Shown: positions 1-8,785 of the stretch, piece by piece | How positions within the stretch are numbered: the stretch's first letter is position 1 | How the letters are laid out: every line of letters begins with the position of its first letter | Assembly (NCBI RefSeq): GCF_004328625.1 | Contig: NZ_CP032229.1 | Coordinates: forward strand, 3,844,001-3,908,000 | Direction: 5' to 3' | From: Streptomyces seoulensis | GTDB lineage: Bacteria; Actinomycetota; Actinomycetes; Streptomycetales; Streptomycetaceae | Length of the DNA stretch: 64,000 nucleotides | Translations under genes and position numbers: made by a program | Notes under the pieces: model-generated | What the model was told of the DNA's origin: nothing | Databases searched by the model: none | What the model saw: only the letters and a program-made list of their open reading frames with translations

Positions 1-423
1 TACGCGGGGGCCGGCTATCTGACCTGGCTGGCGATCGGGATGCTGCGGGCCGCCTGGCAGATGTGGCGGACCCGGCGGGCGCCGGTGGTGGCGGAGGCCG
101 CCGCCGAGGAAGGGCCGGTGGCCGAGCGGCCGTTCCGGCGGGCGCTGGTGGTCAGCCTGTTCAACCCGAAGGCGATCCTGTTCTTCGTGGCCTTCTTCGT
201 CCAGTTCGTGGACCCGGCCTACGCCTACCCCGCGCTGTCCTTCGTCGTCCTCGGCGCCTTCGCCCAGGCCGCGAGCTTCCTCTACCTCACCGCACTGATC
301 TTCAGCGGCACCAGGCTGGCCGCCGCGTTCCGCCGCCGCAGGCGGCTCTCGGCGACGGCCACCTCGGCGGCCGGGGTGCTCTTCCTCGGCTTCGCGGTGA
401 AGCTGTCGCTGGCGGCCGGTTAG
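1..423 (+). CDS. LysE/RhtB-family amino-acid exporter, 3' part
   Basis: The 5' end lies outside the window; the frame is open from base 1 (AGAGYLTWLAIGMLR...). The part seen is about 140 residues. It has the LysE-family pattern of a helix ending in YLxWLGxxxLR, a charged loop, an FNPKAILFF motif that opens a membrane helix, and two more hydrophobic segments. These proteins export amino acids or small metabolites across the cytoplasmic membrane; the substrate cannot be told. Its stop overlaps the stop of the convergent monooxygenase gene by 4 bases. The family call is secure; the exact role is not. Confidence 0.85.
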   Translation, partial: YAGAGYLTWLAIGMLRAAWQMWRTRRAPVVAEAAAEEGPVAERPFRRALVVSLFNPKAILFFVAFFVQFVDPAYAYPALSFVVLGAFAQAASFLYLTALIFSGTRLAAAFRRRRRLSATATSAAGVLFLGFAVKLSLAAG

Positions 424-1802
424 GCCAGGCCGACGCCGGCGAGGTAGGCGTCGAGCCCCTCGGCCGAGTCGCCCGCCCAGCCGACGTAGCCGTCCGGGCG
501 GACCAGGAAGACGCCGGGGCCGTACGAGGGCGCGGCCGGCAGGGAGCGGACGCCGGGGAGTTCGGCGCCCAGGAGGGTCCAGTGCGGGCCCCGGAAGGCG
601 TCGAAGAGGCGGACGCCGTCCACCGTGCCGTCGGGGGCGCGGTCGCCCGCGCGCGGCTCCGCCGGTTCCGGCCGGGTGTCCTCGCTGAGGGACGACTCCC
701 GGTAGCCCAGACCGAGTTGGACCGTGGCCTTCCCCCGCTGGACCTCGCCCCGGTGCACCCCTGTGGAGAGGTCCAGCATGGCGGCGGCGTTGGCGCGGCG
801 CTCCTCCTCGTAGGTGTCGAGCAGGGCGTCCGGGGCGCCGTCCCGCAGCACCGCGCCCAGCTTCCAGCCCAGGTTGTAGGCGTCCTGGACGCTGGTGTTC
901 AGCCCCTGCCCGCCCGCCGGGGAGTGCACGTGGGCCGCGTCCCCGGCGAGGAACACCCGGCCCGCCCGGAACCGGTCGGCGAGCGCCGCGCGCGGCCGGA
1001 ACTCCGAGGCCCAGCGCACCTCGGTGAGGTCGGCGGGGTCGAGATGCGTCCCCGCGCCGACCAGCTTGCGCAGGCCCTCCAGGGAGAGGTCGGGCGTCTC
1101 GCCCTCGGGTAGCCGCGCGGCCAGCTGGAAGTCCTCCGTACCGGCCAGCGGGCACAGCATCAGGCCGGTGCCGTCCTCGCCGGGGAAGGCGTGCCAGTAC
1201 TCCCGGTCGAGACCGCGCACCCGGACGTCCGCGACCAGGAACGGGCTCGGGTCCACGCTCTCCCCGGTCATGCCGACGCCCACCGCGCGCCGGACCGCCG
1301 AGCGGCCGCCGTCGGCCGCGACCAGGTACCGGGCGCGGACCGTCGCGCCGTCCGCGAAGCGCGCGGTCACGCCCTCGGGGTCCTGGTCGAGGCCGGTCAG
1401 CTCGCGGCCGAAGGCGACGCGGCCGCCCAGCTCGGTCAGCCGGTCGTGCAGCACCTCCTGGGTGCGCCACTGGGCGACCATCAGCGGTTCGGTGTACGGG
1501 GCGCCCTCGGTGGCCTCCACCGGCTCGAACATCGGCCGTACGCCGAGCTGTTGGCCATCCCGCCAGATCATCCGGGGCGGGTACGGGCCACCGGCCGCGC
1601 GCATCGCGTCCAGCACGCCGAGGTCGTCGAAGACCTCCTGGGTGCGCGGCTGGACGCCCTTGCCGCGCGAGCCGGGGAACAGCGTTTCCGCCCGCTCCAC
1701 CACCAGCGCCGCCACCCCGCGCCGGGCGAGGTCCACCCCGAGGGTCAGCCCGGTCGGACCGGCCCCCGCCACCAGCACATCCACATCCAGAGGGGCATTC
1801 AT
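420..1802 (-). CDS. FAD-dependent aromatic monooxygenase (PheA/TfdB-type hydroxylase)
   Basis: 460 residues. The N-terminus carries the dinucleotide-binding motif VAGAGPTGLTLG (about residues 10-21). Residues about 285-310 carry the second FAD motif GDAAHVHSPAGGQGLNTSVQ followed by DAYNLGWKL, as in class A flavoprotein hydroxylases. Length and the short thioredoxin-like C-terminal tail resemble the group that includes polyketide hydroxylases and rifampicin monooxygenases. It should hydroxylate an aromatic substrate using NAD(P)H and O2 in the cytoplasm. It is divergent from a TetR gene, and one of two matching palindromes lies just upstream of its ATG, so repression by that TetR is likely. 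Substrate unknown. Confidence 0.9.
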   Translation of the reverse strand: MNAPLDVDVLVAGAGPTGLTLGVDLARRGVAALVVERAETLFPGSRGKGVQPRTQEVFDDLGVLDAMRAAGGPYPPRMIWRDGQQLGVRPMFEPVEATEGAPYTEPLMVAQWRTQEVLHDRLTELGGRVAFGRELTGLDQDPEGVTARFADGATVRARYLVAADGGRSAVRRAVGVGMTGESVDPSPFLVADVRVRGLDREYWHAFPGEDGTGLMLCPLAGTEDFQLAARLPEGETPDLSLEGLRKLVGAGTHLDPADLTEVRWASEFRPRAALADRFRAGRVFLAGDAAHVHSPAGGQGLNTSVQDAYNLGWKLGAVLRDGAPDALLDTYEEERRANAAAMLDLSTGVHRGEVQRGKATVQLGLGYRESSLSEDTRPEPAEPRAGDRAPDGTVDGVRLFDAFRGPHWTLLGAELPGVRSLPAAPSYGPGVFLVRPDGYVGWAGDSAEGLDAYLAGVGLA

Positions 1803-1812
1803 GGCAGATCTC

Positions 1813-1827
1813 CTTAACGCCGTTAAG
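1813..1827. promoter_or_regulatory. TetR operator O1 (CTTAACGCCGTTAAG)
   Basis: A perfect palindrome around a one-base centre: arms CTTAACG/CGTTAAG. It ends 11 bases upstream of the monooxygenase ATG and shares its arms with a second copy centred 37 bp away. Position and symmetry suit a TetR dimer site controlling the divergent pair. Confidence 0.75.
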
Positions 1828-1849
1828 TGCCGTTGCCCATGAGCGTCCC

Positions 1850-1864
1850 CTTAACGTTGTTAAG
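1850..1864. promoter_or_regulatory. TetR operator O2 (CTTAACGTTGTTAAG)
   Basis: Second copy of the CTTAAC...GTTAAG palindrome, ending 9 bases before the GTG start of the TetR gene. The inner base pair next to the centre differs from O1. Close placement to the start suggests autorepression. Confidence 0.75.
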
Positions 1865-1873
1865 CTGTCAAGC

Positions 1874-2524
1874 GTGAGTACGGAACGACGCGCCCCCCTG
1901 GACCGCCGCAAGGTCGCCGACACCGCGCTGCGGCTGCTGAACGAGACCGGCCTGGACGGGCTGACCCTGCGCGCCATCGCCCGCGAGCTGGACGTCAAGG
2001 CACCCGCGCTGTACTGGCACTTCAAGGACAAGCAGGCGCTGCTCGACGAGATGGCGACCGAGATGTACCGCCGGATGATCTCCGGCGCCGTGCTCGACCC
2101 CGCCGACACCTGGCAGCAGCGACTGCTGGCGGCCTGCCGGGGCCTGCGTACCGCGCTCACCGGCTACCGCGACGGCGCCAAGGTCTTCAGCGGCTCCCGC
2201 TTCACCGGCACCGAGCACGCCCCGGCGATGGAGTCCCACCTGCGCGTCTTCACCGGCGCGGGCTTCACCCTGGCCCAGGCCGTGCAGGCGATGCGCACGG
2301 CGAACCTGTACACCATCGGCTTCGTCACCGAGGAACAGGGCGTACGCCCGCTGCCCGGCGAGCGGCGCGAGGGGTACGACGTGGCGGAACGGGCGCGCCG
2401 GCTGGCCGAGTTCCCGCTCGCGGCCGAGGTGGGGAAGCTGCTCTTCGACGGCTACGACGAGCAGTTCGAGGACGGCCTGAAGCTGATCGTCGCCGGGATC
2501 GAGGCCGCGTACGGCATCCGCTGA
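1874..2524 (+). CDS. TetR-family repressor (TetR_C class)
   Basis: 216 residues from a GTG. Residues about 10-60 form the TetR helix-turn-helix (ADTALRLLNETG ... LTLRAIARELDVKAPALYWHF), with the YWHF motif typical of true TetR/TetR_C proteins that sense antibiotics or aromatic compounds. The rest is a helical ligand-binding domain. It faces the FAD monooxygenase across 71 bases holding two identical-arm palindromes, so it probably represses both genes and responds to the monooxygenase substrate. The ligand cannot be inferred. Confidence 0.9.
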   Translation: MSTERRAPLDRRKVADTALRLLNETGLDGLTLRAIARELDVKAPALYWHFKDKQALLDEMATEMYRRMISGAVLDPADTWQQRLLAACRGLRTALTGYRDGAKVFSGSRFTGTEHAPAMESHLRVFTGAGFTLAQAVQAMRTANLYTIGFVTEEQGVRPLPGERREGYDVAERARRLAEFPLAAEVGKLLFDGYDEQFEDGLKLIVAGIEAAYGIR

Positions 2525-2526
2525 GG

Positions 2527-3633
2527 TCAGCTCTTGAGCGCCCGGCGCAGCCGGGGCCCCAGTGGCTTCTCCACGAACCGGTGCAGCAGCCACGCCAGCA
2601 CCAGCATCCCCGCCACCGTCAGCCCCAGCGTCGGCCAGGCGCCGAGCCCCAGCCCCCGGTGCAGCACCCGTACCGCGAACCAGCCCAGATGCTCGTGGAC
2701 CAGATAGAAGGGGTACGTCAGCGCGCCCGCCGTCACCAGCCACGGCCAGGACGCCCACCGGGTCCAGCCGAGCGCGACGGCCGCCACCGAGGCGAAGGCC
2801 AGCGTGACCACGGCGACGATCACCACCGGGTGCCGGGTGAAGTCACCGTGCGCCCCCGGATGCCACAGCCCCCGCACGGCCGCGCTCTGCCCGAGCAGCC
2901 AGGACATCGCCACCAGCCCCCACAGCAGCGGGCTGCTGCCGAAGCGGTGGACCAGGTACAGCGCGAGTCCGCCGACGAAGAACGGCGCGTACTCCGGCAT
3001 GACGAGGGCGTCGGTGAGGGCGTTGCCCGCGGTGGTGGAGATCGCGGCGGCCAGCGTCCAGACGCAGGCGAACAGCACCACGCGCCGGTAGGTCGCCCCG
3101 CGCCACACCACGAACAGGGCGAACAGGGCGTAGAACCGGACCTCCACCCAGAGCGTCCAGCAGACGCCGAGTATCCGGTGGGCGCCCATCGGCTGCTGGA
3201 GCATGGTCAGGTTGACCAGGAACTCGTCCGCCCGCACCGGGTGCACCACCACCGGCAGCACGAAGGCCGCCCCGGTGACCAGCACCAGCGCCACCCAGTA
3301 CGCGGGGTACAGCCGGGCCACCCGGGAGCGGAAGAAGTCGCCCAGGGTGCGGCCCCAGCCGCTCATGCAGATCACGAAACCGCTGATCACGAAGAAGAAC
3401 TGCACGCCCAGACAGCCGTAGGGGGTGATCTGGGAGAGCCGGGGGAAGATCTCGGACGGGCTCTGGTGCCAGGACTCCGATATCGTCCCGCCGCGCCCGG
3501 TGTAGTGGTACATGCACACCATCAGCGCGGCCACGAGCCGGAGCCCGTCCAGAGCGAGCAGCCGCCCCCGCGCCCCGGTGGCGACCGGCTGGGAGAGGCC
3601 GGCGGGCGGGGCCATCGGCGAGGTGGCGGTCAT
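2527..3633 (-). CDS. Acyltransferase 3 (OafA/NodX-type) membrane protein
   Basis: 368 residues from the ATG at 3633; an AAGGA eight bases upstream supports this start over an in-frame ATG at 3651. About ten hydrophobic segments cover the protein. The conserved early motif LDGLRLVAALMVCMYHY carries the family histidine, and QFFFVISGFVICMSGW is the second family motif. Such proteins O-acylate sugars or cell-wall polymers at the membrane. It lies downstream of the glycosyltransferases in the same direction, so it may decorate the polymer made by this locus; that is inference. Confidence 0.88.
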   Translation of the reverse strand: MTATSPMAPPAGLSQPVATGARGRLLALDGLRLVAALMVCMYHYTGRGGTISESWHQSPSEIFPRLSQITPYGCLGVQFFFVISGFVICMSGWGRTLGDFFRSRVARLYPAYWVALVLVTGAAFVLPVVVHPVRADEFLVNLTMLQQPMGAHRILGVCWTLWVEVRFYALFALFVVWRGATYRRVVLFACVWTLAAAISTTAGNALTDALVMPEYAPFFVGGLALYLVHRFGSSPLLWGLVAMSWLLGQSAAVRGLWHPGAHGDFTRHPVVIVAVVTLAFASVAAVALGWTRWASWPWLVTAGALTYPFYLVHEHLGWFAVRVLHRGLGLGAWPTLGLTVAGMLVLAWLLHRFVEKPLGPRLRRALKS

Positions 3634-3678
3634 CTGCACGGTCCTTGGCATCGAGTCGGTCGGTCGGAGGGGGGCGGT

Positions 3679-5013
3679 TCAGCCGCGCGCGGTCCGGCGC
3701 AGACCGCGCGCCCGGCGGGCCACCCGGCGGACGGTGGCGTTGCGCGGGATGAACGCGAGCTGCGCGGGAACCCCGCCGGGCAGCCCCAGCACGGTCAGCC
3801 GGCGGCGCTTGAAGTAGCGCAGGGTGGCCGGGTCCAGGTGCCGGGCGAGGAAGCCCTCCACCTCGGCGCGCAGCCGGGGCAGGATCTTCGGCTGCATGGC
3901 GAAGCCCACCGCCCTTACCAGTTCGCCCAGTTCGACGACCTCCATGCCGCGCCGCCCCTCGGTGACGGCCGCCCGGTCGCCCAGCTCCGGCAGCAGCGCG
4001 TCGACCACGGTGACCGGCACCCGGTTGCTGTTCTCGTACGGCGCGAGCCGCTCCAGCAGGGTGCCGGTGCCGACCCGCGCGACGGGCAGGCCGTACAGCG
4101 TGGCGGCGGTCAGCAGGGCGGTGGAGAAGCAGCCGACGACCAGGGCCGGGCGCATCCGCTGGTACAGCACCTCGGCCAGCACCGGGGTGTCCAGCACCGT
4201 GAGGTCCGCCCCGAGCCGCTCCGCCTCCTCCTCCAGGGTGCGGGCGTAGCGGGCCGGTGCGGTGGGGTGCGGCTTGAACACCACGCGGGTGTGGCCCAGT
4301 CGCACCGCGCCGCGCAGCATCCGGACGTGCAGCGCCTCCTCCTCGTCCGGAGTGAGGATGTCCAGCGCGGAGAGGTACTGGCCCAGCAGCAGCGCGGGTT
4401 CCTCGATCGCGGGCAACTCGTCCCCGGTGGAGGCGAGTTCCGCCAGCACCTTGGGGAAGGCGGGGCTCGGCACGATCTCGGCCGGGACCCCGAACTCGGT
4501 GAGCAGCAGCGGCTCCAGACCCGGTACGAGGTCCAGGTGGAGCAGCCGGTCCACCCGGGTGCCGACCAGCGGGTCGATCTTGTTGCGGGTGGGGCCGTAG
4601 CTCATCAGGCCGTCGGCGTAGACCGTGACCGGGGCCCCGGTGAAGATCTGCGTGAGCGCCAGCGACGGGTTGACCTGGATGGACTCCACCGCCAACTCAA
4701 CCGGTTCGTCACCCAGTTGCCACTCGTGGCGGAAGTACCGCTGCCACAGCGGCATGTCGTCCACCCGGGGCAGCCAGCCGCCGGGGTGGAAGGGGTGGAT
4801 GGTCTCGTTGTAGGAGAGCACGTCGTCGAACCGGTCGCGCAGCCGCTCGAAGCCGGGCATCTCGTCCAGCGGGGGCGTGGTCTCCGGGGTCGCCGCGTTG
4901 TTGCAGACCAGCAGCACGCGCCGGTCGGCGGGGGCGAAGCAGCCGGAGTCGAGGGCGGCGGCCAGCGTGGCCACGCCGTACAGCGTGGACGCCTGGAAGA
5001 TCTGGGTGGTCAC
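3679..5013 (-). CDS. Polysialyltransferase-like GT-B glycosyltransferase (GT38-like)
   Basis: 444 residues from a GTG that overlaps the stop of the upstream GT2 gene (GTGA). Three motifs match bacterial GT-B sialyltransferases: a D-G motif (VYADGLMSYGPTR, about residue 150), the KPHP motif (VVFKPHPTAP, about 255) and the S/T motif (VGCFSTALLTA, about 310). Members of this group transfer nonulosonic acid from a CMP donor. With NeuA- and NeuB-like genes close by, it is a good candidate to polymerise KDN or a sialic acid in a wall glycopolymer. The C-terminal 40 residues are strongly basic, which fits membrane association. Donor and acceptor are inferred. Confidence 0.82.
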   Translation of the reverse strand: MTTQIFQASTLYGVATLAAALDSGCFAPADRRVLLVCNNAATPETTPPLDEMPGFERLRDRFDDVLSYNETIHPFHPGGWLPRVDDMPLWQRYFRHEWQLGDEPVELAVESIQVNPSLALTQIFTGAPVTVYADGLMSYGPTRNKIDPLVGTRVDRLLHLDLVPGLEPLLLTEFGVPAEIVPSPAFPKVLAELASTGDELPAIEEPALLLGQYLSALDILTPDEEEALHVRMLRGAVRLGHTRVVFKPHPTAPARYARTLEEEAERLGADLTVLDTPVLAEVLYQRMRPALVVGCFSTALLTAATLYGLPVARVGTGTLLERLAPYENSNRVPVTVVDALLPELGDRAAVTEGRRGMEVVELGELVRAVGFAMQPKILPRLRAEVEGFLARHLDPATLRYFKRRRLTVLGLPGGVPAQLAFIPRNATVRRVARRARGLRRTARG

Positions 5014-5987
5014 GCGGCGGCCCCGGCGGGGGAGGGGCGGCGGCGCAGCCGGCGCAGGCGGGTGGCGCGGGCGAGGTCCATCGAGTCCAGCGCCTCGTTC
5101 AGCACGTCCTGCGGCATGCGCCGGAGGGCGGCCGCGCTCAGGGATTTCAGTTTTCTCGCCACCGGGGGCTCGAACCTTTCGATGCTTCCCAGATGGTGGG
5201 AAATGATCGCGCAATAGGTGCGCACGGCCTTCGGCAGCAGTTCGCCCGCGTTCCGGTCGGCGGCCGTCTCCGCTATGACCTGGTCGAACGCGCGCAGGAA
5301 ATCGAGCTGACGGACATCGCCGATCTGGGTCAGCGAGGAGGCGACCCCGCGCCGGTAGAAGACGCCGAGCAGTCCCACCACGGCGAACGACTCCGCCTCG
5401 CGGTGCAGCCGCCAGATCCACGGCCGGTCCTCCGCCGTGCGCAGCCCGTCCGTGAAGTGCAGCAGTCCCTTCTCCGCGAGCCGCCGGTGGTAGATCCCGG
5501 CCCAGGCGTACGCGTAGTCCACCGACGTCGACCGGTCCGCGGGCAGGATGGCCGCCCTCGGGTCCATGACGACCCCGCGCCGGCCGTGCGGCACCCGGTG
5601 CACGGACCGGGCCCGCGCGGTGCACTGGACATGGTCGGTGCGCAGGAAGTCGCACCCCAACTCGTCCATGTGCGCGACCAGTCGGTCGTAGTAACCGGGG
5701 GCGAGCCAGTCGTCGCCGTCGAGGAACGTCAGGTACTCGCCGCGCGCCCGGTCCAGACCGGTGTTGCGGGCCGTCGCCAGACCGCCGTTGCGCTCGTGCC
5801 GGACGACGACGGCGCCCGGCAGTTCGCGTTCGGCGCGCTCGAGGATGCCCGGTGTCCCGTCGCGGGAACAGTCGTCCACGAGAATGAACTCGTAATCGTC
5901 CCGCGCGTTCGCACGAAGACTCCTCAATGTGTCCGGCGCGTATTGCTGCACGTTGTAGAACGGCACGATGACCGAGAGCTTGACCAC
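5010..5987 (-). CDS. GT2-family glycosyltransferase
   Basis: 325 residues from a GTG (VKLSVIVPFYN). The GT-A fold markers are clear: LSVIVPFYNVQQY at the N-terminus, EFILVDDCSRDGT (about 40), NGGLATARNTGLDRARGEY (about 75) and the metal-binding DGDDW (about 97). It is the first gene of a leftward operon and overlaps the polysialyltransferase-like gene by 4 bases. It could build the linkage unit or add side-chain sugars to the glycopolymer. Sugar and acceptor are unknown. Confidence 0.9.
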   Translation of the reverse strand: MVKLSVIVPFYNVQQYAPDTLRSLRANARDDYEFILVDDCSRDGTPGILERAERELPGAVVVRHERNGGLATARNTGLDRARGEYLTFLDGDDWLAPGYYDRLVAHMDELGCDFLRTDHVQCTARARSVHRVPHGRRGVVMDPRAAILPADRSTSVDYAYAWAGIYHRRLAEKGLLHFTDGLRTAEDRPWIWRLHREAESFAVVGLLGVFYRRGVASSLTQIGDVRQLDFLRAFDQVIAETAADRNAGELLPKAVRTYCAIISHHLGSIERFEPPVARKLKSLSAAALRRMPQDVLNEALDSMDLARATRLRRLRRRPSPAGAAA

Positions 5988-6185
5988 GCCGAGGACGTTA
6001 GGGCGGGGCCCGGCATTCAGGTCGACGCTCGAATTGATACCGGGTGAACGACGCGTGGCGAAGCCGTGAACCGGGTTTCCCCCAGGGCCGATCGGGCCCC
6101 GAATCCCCATTCGTCGATGTGCTGTTAACCGTTTGTTGAGTTCGGGTTGGGCCGGGGCTACGAATCGCTTCCTAGCGTCCTCGGT

Positions 6186-7496
6186 GTGCCAGCCAGTGCA
6201 ACGAAGTCCCCGCGGATCGCCGTCCTCGCCGATTCCGACACCCGGTGGAAGTGGGGCGCGCTCACCGCGCGCCGTATCGCTCCCGCCGACGCCGGAGTCC
6301 GTCTCGACGGCTACCTCCTGCGGGGCCGGGCCACCCCGACACCCCGCCAGCTCGCGGAGACCGGCGCCGCCGCCGACTCGCTCCGCGAGGTCACCGGTGC
6401 GGAGTTCCTGCGCGCCATGACGGGGGAGTCCTACGACATCCTGGTCCTCGCGCTGGTCGGCGGCGGGGTGCAGGCCATGCTGCACGGCCTGAAGCACGCC
6501 TGGGGCACCGGCCCGCGCCCGGTGGTCGTCACCGGTTACGTCGGTGTCGTCTACGAGAAGCTCGCCGACGGCCTGCTGCTGAGGCACGGCGCCGACCTCG
6601 TCCTCGCCAACTCGGCCCAGGACGCGGACCGGTTCCGCGCGGTGTACGAGGGGGTCGGGGCGGACACCGGCGCGGTCACCGAGGTCGCGCTGCCGTTCCT
6701 CGGCGGCGAGGCGTACACGGGTGAACGGGCGCCCTGCACGGTGACGTTCGCCGCGCAGCCCTCCGTACCGGAGAACCGCAAGGACCGGACCTACCTGCTG
6801 GACCGGCTCATCGCCCACGCCCGGCTCCACCCCGAGCGCGAGGTGCTGCTCAAGCTGCGCTCCAAGCCCGGCGAACACACCACGCACATCGAGGAGCTGC
6901 CGTACCAGAAGCTGGTCCGGGGGAGAGAGCTGCCGGCCAACTTCCGGCTGGTGTACGGGCACATGGGCGAGGTGCTGGACCGGACCGACCTGCTGGTCAC
7001 CGTCAGCTCCACAGCGGCCCTGGAGTCCCTGCACCGGCGCATTCCGACGGCCGTGCTGACCGACCTCGGGGTGCGGGAGGCGTTGGGCAACCACCACTTC
7101 CTGGGCTCCGGGTGCCTCACCTCCTGGGACCGGCTGGACGCCGGGCACCGGCCTGAGGCCGCCCCGGAGTGGCTGGCCCGGCAGGGGGTCGGCGCAGACG
7201 GCTCGTACGCGGGCGCCTTCGACGTGGCCCGCGACCGGATCGCCGCCCTGCTGGAGCGGTCCGGGGCGCTGCCGCCGCTGGAGCCCTACTACACACCCGA
7301 GACCGCGCCCGGCTATCTGCCCGGCGTCCTCGCCCGCCACCACCTCGGCCCCGACGGCGCCCCGCTGCCCGGCAGCCCCGCCACCCGCGCGGAGGCCGGA
7401 CCCGTCCGGCAGATCGTGCGCCGGGCCGCCCGGGGCGCGTACCGGCACGGCGTCCAGCGGGTCGCCCCGGTGATCCGGCGGATGGGCGAGCTGTGA
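6186..7496 (+). CDS. GT-B-like glycosyltransferase (DUF6716 type)
   Basis: About 436 residues from the GTG at 6186; no clear ribosome site is visible, so the start is uncertain and a TTG at 6147 is in frame. A central stretch reads VLANSAQDADRFRAVY. A later LLKLRSKPGEHTTH segment and the serine motif LLVTVSSTAALESL (about residue 285) resemble the donor-binding region of KpsS- and sialyltransferase-type GT-B enzymes. It heads the rightward nonulosonate genes (synthetase-phosphatase, synthase, sialyltransferase-like). I recall this family as DUF6716 putative glycosyltransferase; the KDN role is inference from context. Confidence 0.72.
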   Translation: MPASATKSPRIAVLADSDTRWKWGALTARRIAPADAGVRLDGYLLRGRATPTPRQLAETGAAADSLREVTGAEFLRAMTGESYDILVLALVGGGVQAMLHGLKHAWGTGPRPVVVTGYVGVVYEKLADGLLLRHGADLVLANSAQDADRFRAVYEGVGADTGAVTEVALPFLGGEAYTGERAPCTVTFAAQPSVPENRKDRTYLLDRLIAHARLHPEREVLLKLRSKPGEHTTHIEELPYQKLVRGRELPANFRLVYGHMGEVLDRTDLLVTVSSTAALESLHRRIPTAVLTDLGVREALGNHHFLGSGCLTSWDRLDAGHRPEAAPEWLARQGVGADGSYAGAFDVARDRIAALLERSGALPPLEPYYTPETAPGYLPGVLARHHLGPDGAPLPGSPATRAEAGPVRQIVRRAARGAYRHGVQRVAPVIRRMGEL

Positions 7497-7531
7497 ACAC
7501 CGCACCTTATTCCTCTCAAGGAGCTGACCCC

Positions 7532-8773
7532 ATGACCCACTGGCCCGCCGATCCGGGCGACCCGCCGCGCCGGGTGCTCGCCGTGATCCCGGCGCGCGGC
7601 GGCTCCAAGGGGGTGCCCGCCAAGAACCTCGCCCCCGTGGGCGGCGTCCCGCTGGTGGCCCGCGCGGTGCGCGCCTGCCTGGCCGCCCCCGCCGTCACCG
7701 ACGTGGTCGTCTCCACCGACGACGCGGCCGTGGCCGCCGAGGCCCGCGCGGCCGGCGCCGAGGTCGTCACCCGGCCCGCCGCCATCGCCGGGGACACCGC
7801 CACCTCCGAGGCCGCCGTCCTGCACGCCCTGGACACCTTCGAGGAGCGCACCGGGGCAGCCGTCGGCGTGGTGCTGCTCGTGCAGTGCACCAGCCCCTTC
7901 CTGCTCGCCGAGGAGGTCGACCGGGTCGCCGGGGCGGTCGTCCGGGACGGCGCCGACACCGCCGTCACCGTCGCCCCCTTCCACGGCTTCGTCTGGCGCG
8001 ACGACAACCCCGACCAGCCGGGTGGCTTCGGCGTCAACCACGACAAGGCCGTACGCCCCCGCCGCCAGGACCGCCCGCAGGACCTGCTGGAGACCGGCGC
8101 CGCCTACGCGATGGACGTCACCGGCTTCCGCGCCCACGGCCACCGCTTCTTCGGCCGCACCGAGCTGGTCCGCACCGACCCGGCCCGCGTGCTGGAGATC
8201 GACGACCCGCACGACCTGGCCCGCGCCCGCGCGCTCGCCCCGCTGCTCGACACCGTCCCGGCGGGCGCGCTGCCCACCCGTGACGACGTCGACGCCGTGA
8301 TCCTCGACTTCGACGGCACCCAGACCGACGACCGGGTGCTGATCGACACCGACGGACGGGAGTTCGTCTCCGTGCACCGGGGCGACGGGCTCGGCATCGC
8401 CGCGCTGCGCCGCGCCGGGATGCCGGTGCTGATCCTGTCCACCGAGCAGAACCCCGTCGTCGCCGCCCGCGCCCGCAAGCTCCGGCTGCCGGTGCTGCAC
8501 GGCATCGACCGCAAGGACCTCGCCCTCAAGCAGTGGTGCGAGGAGCAGGGCATCGCCCCCGAGCGGGTGCTCTACGCCGGCAACGACGTCAACGACCTGC
8601 CCTGCCTCGCCCTCGTCGGCTGGCCCGTCGCGGTCGCCGACGCCCATGACGCCGTACGCGGGGCCGCCCGAGCCGTCACCACCGTCCCCGGTGGCTACGG
8701 CGCGATCCGCGAGATCGCGGGCTGGCTCCTCGGCCCCTCCCTCGACACCTTCCCCACCTCCCCCAGCAAGTAA
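7532..8773 (+). CDS. Fusion: CMP-nonulosonate cytidylyltransferase plus HAD phosphatase
   Basis: 413 residues, ATG preceded by CAAGGAG. Residues about 15-235 form the NeuA/KdsB-type cytidylyltransferase (VLAVIPARGGSKGVPAKNL at the start, QCTSPF, then a D-rich metal loop). Residues about 250-405 form a KDO8P/KDN9P-phosphatase-type HAD domain with catalytic LDFDGTQTDD and late GNDVNDLPCL. The two aspartates of DxD are intact, so the phosphatase is probably active. The enzyme would dephosphorylate a nonulosonate 9-phosphate and activate it with CTP. This layout recalls animal CMAS, whose C-terminal domain is related to KDN-9-phosphate phosphatases. It sits between the glycosyltransferase and NeuB genes. 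Confidence 0.88.
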   Translation: MTHWPADPGDPPRRVLAVIPARGGSKGVPAKNLAPVGGVPLVARAVRACLAAPAVTDVVVSTDDAAVAAEARAAGAEVVTRPAAIAGDTATSEAAVLHALDTFEERTGAAVGVVLLVQCTSPFLLAEEVDRVAGAVVRDGADTAVTVAPFHGFVWRDDNPDQPGGFGVNHDKAVRPRRQDRPQDLLETGAAYAMDVTGFRAHGHRFFGRTELVRTDPARVLEIDDPHDLARARALAPLLDTVPAGALPTRDDVDAVILDFDGTQTDDRVLIDTDGREFVSVHRGDGLGIAALRRAGMPVLILSTEQNPVVAARARKLRLPVLHGIDRKDLALKQWCEEQGIAPERVLYAGNDVNDLPCLALVGWPVAVADAHDAVRGAARAVTTVPGGYGAIREIAGWLLGPSLDTFPTSPSK

Positions 8774-8785
8774 GGAAACACCCTG

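Noticed and set aside
420..1802. Naming the monooxygenase as rifampicin monooxygenase (rox)
   Set aside because: The fold fits, but the family has many substrates and no local resistance context supports the name.
5505..5518. GCGTACGCGTAG, resembling the nucleoside operator
   Set aside because: It lies inside the GT2 coding region, lacks the TCTA arm, and has no nearby nucleoside gene or promoter.
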